From Chaetomium olivaceum (Eukaryota; Ascomycota; Sordariomycetes; Sordariales; Chaetomiaceae): 64,000 nucleotides of DNA. The notes under the pieces are model-generated. The model worked only from the letters and a program-made list of their open reading frames with translations. It did no database searches and was not told the DNA's origin. Position numbers and translations under genes: made by a program. Position 1 is the stretch's first letter, and every line of letters begins with the position of its first letter. This document shows positions 1 through 9,020 of the stretch, piece by piece. The stretch lies in contig JAYWVB010000023.1 of assembly GCA_039881045.1 (NCBI GenBank), positions 1 to 64,000 of the forward strand, read 5' to 3'.

Positions 1-676
1 TTCTTGTTACGCACACGCTTCTCCTCTCGGCCAGCCCCGAAAGGATATCGAGGTTCTTGGCGCCTGCCATGTTGGCCTCCTTGCTCTCCACGGCAACAAT
101 GTGCTTGTTGTAGGGCGGGCTGGCTAGTGTCCGGCCGAGATAGTTTTGGCCGCTCCCGAAGTCTACAAAGTGAGTAAACTCGGCGCCCGAGGCACGAGCC
201 GCATCCTCGGCCAGCCTGTCAATGTACCCGGCGAAGTGTGTGACTTCGTGGACTTTTTTCGTCTTCATCCCCAGCGCCACTTGTCTTGGGAGGATAGACA
301 GTTTTGGCCTGCTGGGGTGGAATGACCGGTTCAGCGAGAATTTCCTGATGTCTTTGACATACTGGATGAGTGACTCGTGGGGTGTGCATGAGCCCTCGGT
401 TGGGGAAACTGAAGAGAGGTCATCCCGCATCAAGAAATCGAGAAGACCCATTGGGGTAGTCTGCACCAGATAGTCCTGCCATTCTTTGGGGACGGCCACA
501 GCAAACACTCCTGGATCGGTGGTGAAGAAATCGAGAATGTGAACGCCGCCGCAGAGAAACCGGAATATTTCCGAGGTGGCAGCGAAATGTAAGAGGCTTT
601 CCACATACTCCTCTGTCGAGGAGAACTCATCAGAGTGTGGGAGAGACCGGGCTGGCCTCGTCTGAAAGTGATCCAT
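1..676 (-). CDS. METTL25/RRNAD1-like methyltransferase-domain protein (partial, runs off left edge)
   Basis: The minus frame is open from an ATG at 676 to the window edge, so the C-terminal part is missing. About 225 residues are visible. Residues 1-130 form a mostly hydrophobic and acidic N-terminal region. Near residue 180 there is a SAM-binding motif I, FVDFGSGQNYLGR, followed by a motif-II-like acidic end to the next strand (IVAVESKE). This arrangement (long N-terminal domain, then D-x-G-S/G-G-x-G/N-x-L-x-R) is typical of the Methyltransf_32 family that includes METTL25 and RRNAD1; the substrate of the fungal members is not known to me. The start was chosen as the first ATG with continuous homology-like sequence after it. 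It lies head to head with the uS13m gene, separated by a 485-bp spacer. No intron is seen in the visible part. Confidence 0.7.
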   Translation of the reverse strand, partial: MDHFQTRPARSLPHSDEFSSTEEYVESLLHFAATSEIFRFLCGGVHILDFFTTDPGVFAVAVPKEWQDYLVQTTPMGLLDFLMRDDLSSVSPTEGSCTPHESLIQYVKDIRKFSLNRSFHPSRPKLSILPRQVALGMKTKKVHEVTHFAGYIDRLAEDAARASGAEFTHFVDFGSGQNYLGRTLASPPYNKHIVAVESKEANMAGAKNLDILSGLAERRSVCVTR

Positions 677-1161
677 GATTCGTTGGCGGCATGTATTTAT
701 TGTGACTGGGTTTTGTTTCCAAGCGGATGTTTTGCGCAGAAATTCGTTTTAGGGCAGCGGACAATACAGGTAAAAACGCCAGACTTTATATGCAGCTGGC
801 GAGACCAAGTGTATTCGCTCAATTGGGTTGTTTTCGCCTCGGTATTTTCTCCTTAATTTCTTGACTCCATAGGATGAATATAATTCAATTTCTTTTACCT
901 TGATTCTCTTTTTTCTGTCATGGTTTCCTACGACTCGAGTTCTCGCTGTTCAATTTGAACTCCTTGCCGTGGTTATCAGGCAAAGTCTTGGCGAGCTGTC
1001 AGTTGCCACCGGGCGGCAACATCTGTCAGCTTTTACTTGGATTTTTATCGGCAACATCCAGTGGAGCTTGCATGACGACCCGCGGCCGCGACCTCGATGC
1101 TTGATTCCGAATGCGCTGCTGACGAAAAATTGGCTGAGGGTGTCCGGCCGCAATAGACAAG
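677..1161. promoter_or_regulatory. Divergent intergenic promoter between the methyltransferase and uS13m genes
   Basis: This 485-bp spacer separates two genes that start in opposite directions, so it must hold both promoters. It is richer in A/T and pyrimidine tracts than the flanking coding DNA, especially around 850-930. I see no clear TATA box or named factor site. ORFs crossing it are chance frames. Confidence 0.4.
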
Positions 1162-1631
1162 ATGGTACTGGTCTTTCCCTATGTTCACAAGGAAATTATG
1201 CTGACCGTTACCAACAGGTCCTGTTCATCTTCGGAGTTGGCTTCAACGAGCAGAAGCTCGTCAAGGTGCGCTGAATCACAGCCTCCTCCCCTCCAGCTCG
1301 CGCACTCACCTCCTCCCAGAAAGCGCTTCAATCCTTCTACGCCCTCGGCCCGCAAACAGCGGACCGTATTTTGGCGAAATACTCGATTTACCCCGGAGCG
1401 AAGATGGGCACGCTGCCGCCCAAAACCATCACAGCCCTAACAGCCGAATTGTCGACGATGAACATCGAAAGCGACGCCAGGAGGGTGCTCCAAGACAACA
1501 TCAAGCGGTTACGTGATATGGGGACATACCGCGGTAGGCGGCACGCCATGGGGCTGCCTGTACGCGGCCAACGGACAAGGAACCAGACCGAGACGGCTAG
1601 GAAACTCAACAAGGTCGAGCGGCGGGGTTAA
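1162..1631 (+). CDS. Mitochondrial small-subunit ribosomal protein uS13m (Sws2/Rps13-like)
   Basis: Bacterial-type S13 of the mitochondrial 37S subunit, which contacts the head of the small subunit and the P-site tRNA. Proposed exons are 1162-1164, 1218-1265 and 1320-1631, giving 120 residues. The first intron (1165-1217, branch GCTGAC) directly follows the ATG, so exon 1 codes only the initiator methionine. Intron 2 is 1266-1319. The joined frame begins VLFIFGVGFNEQKLVK and then runs KALQSFYALGPQTADRI without a break. The C-terminal S13 signature is clear: RLRDMGTYRGRRHAMGLPVR followed by GQRTRNQTETARK. The length is close to fungal mitochondrial S13 proteins. The 3' end converges on the dipeptidase gene with only 263 bp between the stops. 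Confidence 0.88.
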
Positions 1632-1894
1632 GGGGGGAGGAGTCAGCTCTTGGGTGTTGGTTGGGATTAGAGGCTTGGGTGAGATATTCGACGTGATGTT
1701 CGTCCCTGCCCGGGCTATGCAGGAGCTTCCGGGATTGCGGGCGCATTGGGACCGATAGACGAAGGGGGCGGTGATCCCGGTCGAGCAACCACGCACCGGC
1801 ATGTGTTTCTATGTACTGTACAATACGGAATATACATACAGGGCTACAAAAGCCCTTGGTCCACACTCACCGGTCTAACGCGGGCCTATACGAC

Positions 1895-3482
1895 TCACAA
1901 CTCCTTCTCCGTGCCTCTATACTCTGCTGAGAACAGCCCGGGCAAGTCATCTTCCAACACCGGCTCGCCGTTCTTCTGCATCTCCCTCGCGACGGCCTCA
2001 ACCTCACCCCAAACCCGGAGGATATTTCCTCCCACCACCTTCGCGGCGTCCCGATCGCTCACGCCCTGTCTCAGCAACTCGGCGACCAAGTCCGGAAACT
2101 TGGATACGTCTTCCAGCCCTTCCGGGACGTCTTCAATCCCGGCGAAGTCACTCCCCAGCCCAACATGGTCAAACCCGATCCGCTCCCCGATATACAACAC
2201 ATGCCTCGCCACCTGCTGCAGCGTCGAGTTCTTGGGATAAAACTCCGGCAACCCATCCCCCCTCTCCGGCGCCTCCACACACGAGATAAACTCCGGATTA
2301 AAATTCACCATCACCAGCCCCCTCTTCCTCCCCACCAAATCCAACACCTCATCCGGCACGTTTCTCGGGTGCGGACACAACGCATACGCACTAGAATGAC
2401 TAAAGATCACCGGCGCCACGCTCCCCTCCCCCCACCATTCCCACTCCCCGCACCGAGAACATCTTTCATCGTGCCCACGCTAGTATGCGCCAGATCCACA
2501 ATCATCCCCAGCCGATTCATCTCGCGCACCAGCCGTCGCCCCGTCTCACTCACCCCGCCCCAGACGGGTTCCGCCTTGCGCAGCGGGTGCTCGTGCAGAG
2601 CGGCGTCGGCGAAGCGGTTGCCGCAGTTGTGGGTTAGGGTTGCGTAGCGCACGCCCAAGGCGTGGAATTGCCGGAGCGTGGCGGCCGAGTTGCCGATTTG
2701 GTGCAGGCCTTCGACGCCGAGGGGACCGATTAGTTGGTGGTGGGGTTGGTTGTTGTGATGGTGGTGGTGGCGGTGGTGGCTATCACGGAAGCGGTGCAGG
2801 GCTTCGGAGCTGGTGAGGGTGGGTGGGAGGAAGAGGGAGGGGTGGGCGTGCCGGAGGCGGGCGAGGAGGTCGATTTGTTGGAAGGTTTGTTGCACGGCTG
2901 TTTTGGAGGTGGTTAGTAGAGGGCTTTGGAGAGGGGATCAGGGAGGGTTACCGGAGTGGTAGTTCTTGTCTGCGTAGTCGGTTCCGTTGGCTGGGCAGGG
3001 CCAGAAGACGCTCCAGAAGGCGCCGCCGTTCATGCCGGTTTGGAGGCGGGGGATATCAACATGGCCGCGCAGACCGCCCTTGGCGAAAGGCTCGCTGAAG
3101 GTCTCATTGTAGATGTGGTTGTTGTAGTATGCCCGGATAAAAATGGCCAGGTCATTGTGTCCGTCTGTGGGTGGTATTAGTTGGGGACCATGGTATGCAG
3201 TTATCGTGAAGGGCGTTGAGGAGAGTTACCGATCAAAGGCGTGTGGCGCAAGATATGCTCGACACGCTCGTCAATGGTCTTGGGCTTAGTTGGGCGGAGC
3301 TTGCTAATGCACGCTGAGTGGATAGGGAATAATTGGAACAACGACGCAATAAACATCAATGGCAATATCACGTATAAAGCGGTCTTTGCGGGTCTCCGCC
3401 GAGCATGGCCCGTCACCGCCGGGTCGCCGGCTTTGAGCTCGGCCCTGCCGACGGGCCCCGGGAGTTCTGGGTTGGTCTTCAT
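1895..3482 (-). CDS. Membrane dipeptidase, peptidase family M19 (apparent 1-nt frameshift)
   Basis: Zinc-dependent dipeptidase of the renal/membrane dipeptidase family. Exons are 3230-3482, 2952-3164 and 1895-2897; introns are 3165-3229 and 2898-2951. Residues about 30-50 (ALYVILPLMFIASLFQLFPI) are a single transmembrane anchor, suggesting a type II protein with an external catalytic domain. Family motifs are DGHNDLA (first metal ligands), GVEGLHQIGNS (bridging Glu), LTHNC, DLAH and IFSHSSAYALC (His ligands and catalytic loop), then GLGSDFAGIEDVPEGLEDVS. Exon 3 changes frame at the C run 2446-2449; one additional base gives a single frame of 489 residues, so this looks like an assembly indel. 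A His-rich insert (five consecutive His, more nearby) precedes the Glu motif. The usual GSDFDG motif reads GSDFAG here. The ATG at 3482 was chosen because upstream starts in frame are not ATG. Confidence 0.85.
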
Positions 3483-3675
3483 GGATCCCGAATACCGTGT
3501 CGCCAAGGTATGCAATATCGGGAAGGGTGTTAAACGTTTCTTTGGCCGATTCTGAAAATCGCCGGTTTGGCCTCACCGATGGAAATGGAGGATGAGGTCA
3601 AGGTGTCAAGGTCAAGTGGGCCTGAAACGGAGGATCGCCATTGATACGATGACAAATGTGGAAATACGAACTCGC

Positions 3676-4260
3676 TCAAGTCCGTTGGTCAGGGTCCTTG
3701 CCATTTTTCCTTTCCGCGGATTCTCCTTTGGCGCGACTCTTTCGACGTTGACTATCCCAAACTTGCGAGTCAGGCATGTGTACTTCGTCCATACCGAGTT
3801 GTGCGTTATCTTCAGCTTGACACAAACTCAAAGTGCCCTGATGTATCAACACATGGAGTCTTTCCACAACACCTGCGCGCTTCTTCAGTTCATTGGCCCA
3901 CCGTTTGAGGTCTCTCTTTGCCACTTTAGGGGTTGTCAAAGACCTCAATCCCACAAGGCATCTCGCGATATTGCCATATTGACACTTGGTCGGGACACCA
4001 GATTTCTCTAAGTTAGCACCAATCATCAATTGCTTTTTCGAGCCTCTGCCTCATGGCTCTCAGCCCTTTCCACGCCTGGCGATGTGCATCAGTGTAACGG
4101 CCGGCTCCACTCGAGGCGGTACCATACGTCATGTTTCAGATTCATTACATCGTTGGGTGTAAAGAACATCTCGAAGAATTCATCCAGAACACTTTCTCAC
4201 ATCATCTGAACCAACAGCAAAATTTGTGCCAAGGAATGTCTGACTCGGCTTCTCCTGCAG
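3676..4260 (-). pseudogene. Degenerate coding relic of unknown family
   Basis: Reading the minus strand from about 4260 down, protein-like segments follow one another but in different frames. One contains VLDEFFEMFFTPNDVMNLKH, a second starts at an ATG (about 4129) and contains TDAHRQAWKGLRAMRQRLEK, and a third (start ATG 4026) contains NIARCLVGLRSLTTPKVAKR. Together they are Lys/Arg/Glu-rich, look helical, and have the amino-acid balance of real protein. I cannot name the family. They may be a decayed gene, a multi-exon gene whose introns I cannot place, or a gene broken by sequencing indels like several neighbours. It lies upstream of, and divergent from, the Rgd2-like gene. Confidence 0.28.
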
Positions 4261-5064
4261 TGTTCCGTTTATTCCATCCACTGTGTGCTCTGTTCAGCAA
4301 ATAGTCCTTTCACCTGCAGTTGGGTGGTTGGCTCTGCTCTGCATCTTGCATCTTGTGTGTGTTTCGTGTCGGTGTGTGATCAGACCCTGGCGCTGCGTGG
4401 AAGGGTCTGCCGGTCCTGGGCCATTTCATGTGAACCCCTGTGATTCTGCAGGGGCTGAAAGATGCTTGGAAGCTGGGGCCGAACAGTGGTGGCCTCACCA
4501 GGCTGGAGACGGTTTGTCGCTGACGACTGGAACGGGCAGGCCATGCGGGGGTGCCCATCCAATGAGACGTGGGGTTTGGCTGGGCACCTGCATCTTCGGT
4601 GTTGGGGTCGGGTGCCATGGGACGGAGGGAGGGTTTGCCAACCTCGAGACGGAACCCTCTATTTTTGTTGTACGAAGTACAGTTTTGCTTTGCGTTCGAC
4701 TTCCTTCTTCTACGACGCCATCACCATTTGTGGCCTGCTTTATGTGCACCCAATAGCCTCCCGATTCCAACGATTTCCCCGTTACACCCGTGGATTCTTT
4801 GCGCACTTTGACTTTCAAGTCCAAGTCCCAGCCCACCTTCGAAAGCCAAGATTTCGTCCACCCTCAGCCTCAATCATCCCAACGCAAACTCTGGCCTCCC
4901 CTGTAAGCCGCCAGGTCCGGTGCCGTGCCACGACTCGCCCGCGGGAATTCAACGACTGTTCAAATACGCCCGAACCACCTCTCTCCCGATTTCCGTTTGC
5001 GCCGGCCGGAGAGAGCTGAAAACAACAGGAACCACACAAGGTGTGATCGGCACTCCTCGCAAAG
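4261..5064. other. Intergenic: upstream region of the Rgd2-like gene
   Basis: No convincing gene is seen. The last 300 bp are pyrimidine-rich, contain GC-rich leader-like sequence and end in a reasonable start context (CAAAGATG). This is probably the promoter and 5' leader of the RhoGAP gene. Confidence 0.3.
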
Positions 5065-7936
5065 ATGCCGGGCTTCGCAGACTCGTTTTGGTCCAACGAC
5101 TACGCCGCAGGTAAGTTGCTGCTCCAAGGGTTGATTGCATGGGCCCGATTTTGCTAACTGAACCCGAGGACTTGGTGTCCTGTTCGGCAAGCTCCAGCAA
5201 GGCGTTGTCGAGAATCGCCAAGTCCTGACGATCGCCCGAATGCGCGCCGAGGCCGAGGAGATCTACGGCCAGCGCCTCTCCGAGATTGCCCCCCGTCGAC
5301 AAGATCCAAGGCGGGTTCGGCCGCGACGATGGCGCCAGCGTGCGCAAGGCCTATGACGGCGTACGGACCGAGATGGAGGATGCGTCCAAGAACCACAAGA
5401 AGATTGCGCAGAACATCCGCGACCTGGTCGTCAACCCATTCTCCCGCTGGTGCGATGCGCACGAGACCCGGATACAGGACTCCCACGAAGAGCTGCAGGG
5501 GCGGATCAAGGCCCACGATAAGCAGGCCGAGGCCGTCAAGAAGCTGAGGAGCAGCTACTTCAACAAATGCCGTCTTGTCGAGGATATCGAGGAAGAGAAC
5601 AAGCTCGCATTCCAAGACCCTGAGGGCAGCCCCAAGCAACTGCAGAATATCCCAGAAATCAAGGTGGACCAGGAACCAGCGGAGGAGGAGGAACCCCTCG
5701 AGATCGGCGACCAGATATACTCCCCCGAACAGGTGAAGAAGATTCTGTCGCATATGATCGCAACCATCAAGATGGGCGAGACCAAGGTTCCCATCCTTGG
5801 TACATATCAGAACACCTCAGCCGGCTCCGATATCGTCGAATATATCCAGCAGAACATGGGGAGTTCAAGCGTGAGCTACGCTGAGCGGATTGGCCAGGAC
5901 CTGGTCACCCACGGCTTCCTGCGCTTGGTCGGCAACGTCGGAAACACCTTCGCCAACAGCTCCAAGCTGTTCTACCAATGGCGGCCGCAGGCATTTGAAA
6001 CGGCCGGCGTCCCCGAAAAGAGGGCGATTGCGAGGACCTTCTCGATCCCCGTGGGCGGCTCCGATGGCGATAACTCTCCCGTGGTTGGCGCCGTGACCGA
6101 GTACCTCGCCAAATGGGATGTCTTGAACACGTCGCGGCCGAACGAGACACCCGCTGAGCGCATGCGCCGGGAAGCCAGGGAAGCCGACGACCGGTACAAG
6201 GCTGCGGTTCAAAAGCTGGACGAGATGCGCTGCGAACTGGAGGAGGCCATCCAGGTGCATCTCAAGTTCCTCGAGCGCTGTGAGCTGGACCGGCTCAAGG
6301 CTACCAAGACGGTCATTCTGGACTTTTCTGGGACCATTAGCAATGTGATTCCCAGCTTGCAGTCCGCCGTCGACAACATGATGCTGTACCAGGAGACTGT
6401 GCAGCCGCTTGGGGATCTCCGTTACCTCCTCGAGAACTACCGGACCGGCAGCTTCACCCCGAAGGTGGTGGTCTACGAGAACTATTACAACAAGGTCGAC
6501 GAGCAAACCTTCGGCGTGGACCTTGAGGCCCGCGCCAGGGCCGACCGTAAGCGGGTCCCCGTCATCATCACGACACTTCTTACCTACCTGGATCACCATT
6601 ACCCCGACCTTGAGGGCGATGAAGCCCGCAGGGGAGTGTGGCTGCACGAAGTCCCGCTTGCCCAGACCCACAAGTTGAGGGCCAGGGTCAACAACGGGAA
6701 AGCGCCCGCCCTCGAAACGTTTGCTGAATTCGATATACCCACTGTCGCGAGTCTTCTGAAGCTTTATCTCCTTGAACTTCCTGGTATGTTTTGTCTTTGG
6801 TGCTTATTAAGGGCCGAGTTGCATGCTAACAATGCCCGACTGTCAGATTCTCTTGTGTCCTCGCACGTATATGAAATCATCCGGACCATCTACACCACCC
6901 CAACGGCGGATGGCGGCGATGCGGCCCGTGTCCCCGTTCTACAGCAGACACTGTCCCAGCTGCGGCTCACTAACATTGCGTCCCTGGATGCCTGCATGAA
7001 CCATTTCACGCGCCTGATCGACCTCACATCAGCCGATGAGGAGTACATCGCCAAGCTCGCGACCTCTCTCGCCCCCTGCGTCCTGCGCCCGCGCTCCGAG
7101 ACCTCGCTGACCATGGAGGAGAAGCACGCCTACCGGCTCGTCCGCGATCTCTTCGCGCACAAGGACTCCATCTTCAACGAGCTGAAGCGTTTGTCGACCG
7201 CGAACTCTTCTGGCTCTGTTAAGGGTAACCAGAACCGGCCACGGGCGATCTCCACCGACGAAAGCAACCGCAAGGCGCACATGGAAGAGCGCAACCGTGC
7301 GCTCCTCGAGAAGGCCACTGGCAGCCGCAGCAGGGCAACCTCCCCCGCACCCAGCCCGCGTGCCTCCCACCCCGCGACAGGAGCGTCGGCGGGCCCGAGA
7401 CGCGCTTCCCCATCTCAACAACCTTGACCAGCCCCACCACCGAGCACCGCAAGCGCACCAGCCTCGGCCCGAACCTCCCCAAGCGCACGAGCCTCGAAGT
7501 CCCCGGCGAGTCCGACAACACTGTTAACACGGCCACCCTCAGCCACCCCTCCGACGGCAACTTCATCATGAACGGCATCAGCGCCATGACGGCAGCATCA
7601 GCAGCAGCGTCAGCACCCACTCCAAGCACGCCGCCACAATCATCAGCACACCAACCACCAGCAGCATCAGCAGCAGCACAAATCGCGACCGCCCCAGACC
7701 CGCAGCTCGCCAAGGTCGGGGAGCAGGACCACCACATGGTCGAGAAGCGCAACAGCCTGGGCCGCAGCGGTGCGCGCTTCTCGTCGGGGCGTCGGGTGAC
7801 GCCCGCTTCGGCTGCCGCGAGGACCGACACGCCACCGCCGAGCCACCACCCGGAGCGCGGGACACCCCAGAAGCAGCAGTCTGGGCATGGCCAGCAGCAT
7901 AGTGTTACGCTGGTGGACGCGCCGATGGATTATTAG
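5065..7936 (+). CDS. F-BAR/DEP/RhoGAP protein, Rgd2 class (two apparent 1-nt frameshifts)
   Basis: Membrane-binding Rho GTPase-activating protein, probably acting at sites of polarity or septation. Exons are 5065-5110, 5169-6783 and 6847-7936; introns are 5111-5168 and 6784-6846. The F-BAR/FCH region starts almost at the N-terminus (FWSNDYAAG, LGVLFGKLQQGV). A DEP domain is inserted at residues about 200-290 (SDIVEYIQQNMGSSSVSYAE), the second F-BAR half follows, then a RhoGAP domain at about 455-640, and a Ser/Thr/Pro/Ala-rich tail. This order matches yeast Rgd2. The frame slips at C6 5289-5294 (one base too many) and at CCC 7394-7396 (one too few). With both corrected the joined CDS is 917 codons including the stop. 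Without them the tail would end at 7427 and the N-terminus would be lost. In the RhoGAP part the loop that normally carries the arginine finger reads ARRGVWLHEVPL, so GAP activity is uncertain. Confidence 0.85.
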
Positions 7937-8846
7937 TAGTGGTCTGTTGGGGCGGTTGGTGGTGGGTGTGTGGTGAGGTGAGGTGAGGTGAGGTGAGGTG
8001 GAGGTGGTTGGGGGTTGATGATGGGGTGTGATGACGGGGTGTGGTGACGGGGCGTGATGCTAGGGCGTGATGCTGGGGGTGTCGGGGTGTTTGTGGAGTC
8101 CATTATGGTAGGGAGGGGACGAAGGGAAAGAAAGATAAAGACATGATATCATGATGGCGGGACAGGCGGGAACGGGCGGAGCGAGTGAGTTAGTTGGGTT
8201 TCGTGTATCTATGCTACACTTACTTTGTACCAGTCCGGTTAAGGAGGGGCGGCCTTTGCTTACTTCCTTTCTTTTGTTTCAAACTTGATGGCTCGTTTTT
8301 GCTACCTATCTTTACATCTTACCTGCGGGTGCCAATTGGGGGTGGGAGACAATGTGTTTCGAGGTTCCCATGCTTGACTTGTGATGATTCTCAACTTCTC
8401 TCGGGATTGCAGGTGTTTGTTTCCATGGTGTCTCGGTAGTAGACGGTTTGAAGGGGGTTTATTTGGCTTGGTATTGCAAAACGGTAAAGCCGAGTGATCC
8501 AATTGATGCAGAGGCCGTATGTTAGATGTTTTACCCTTCCCCCCTGTATTGTCGGTTGACCATCGCTTTGGCACCATACCAGTACAATCACTTACTCGCT
8601 AAGGTAGTTTTTGTATCGACAACCAACAGCCATCGGGCCATTTCATGGTCCGGGGGTTGAGTCACGCCGTGTTGTTCCGGCCGTCCTCACTTTCAGACGG
8701 CAATCGCGCTTGTCCTCATATAGGTACGATGTTACAATTCGAACAGTTGCTCGCACACACACAACACACATGACACACCCGTCCTCAGTTTGTTTTGCAA
8801 CGAATGAGGTTCCACTGTTCGCCACAGTCGCTGTGTCGATCCCCGC
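7937..8846. other. Intergenic with short tandem repeats (GGTGA)n and GGGTGTGATGAC-like
   Basis: The 3' flank of the Rgd2-like gene and promoter of the rvt gene. At about 7972-8000 a pentamer GGTGA/AGGTG is repeated about five times. At 8018-8085 there are imperfect repeats of GGGTGTGATGACG. The rest shows no gene. Confidence 0.5.
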
Positions 8847-8854
8847 TATAAAAT
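8847..8854 (+). promoter_or_regulatory. TATA box of the rvt gene
   Basis: The sequence GCTATAAAATGG carries a consensus TATAAAAT at 8847-8854. Transcription would then start around 8875-8900, leaving a leader of about 120-145 nt before the ATG at 9021. The in-frame ATG at 8853 overlaps the box and is therefore unlikely to be in the message. This supports the choice of start for the downstream gene. Confidence 0.5.
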
Positions 8855-9020
8855 GGAACGGCTTCTCGCCCAGAGATGTCGTTGGAAGGCACCACATTCT
8901 GCCCTCTCCAGAATCTCATCAATTTGCAAACCTTTTGCTAGCTCTTTTCTGGCATCCCATCCACCTCACATCATCAATCCTCTACACATCACTTCCATTT
9001 CCCAGATACACAACCGAGCC

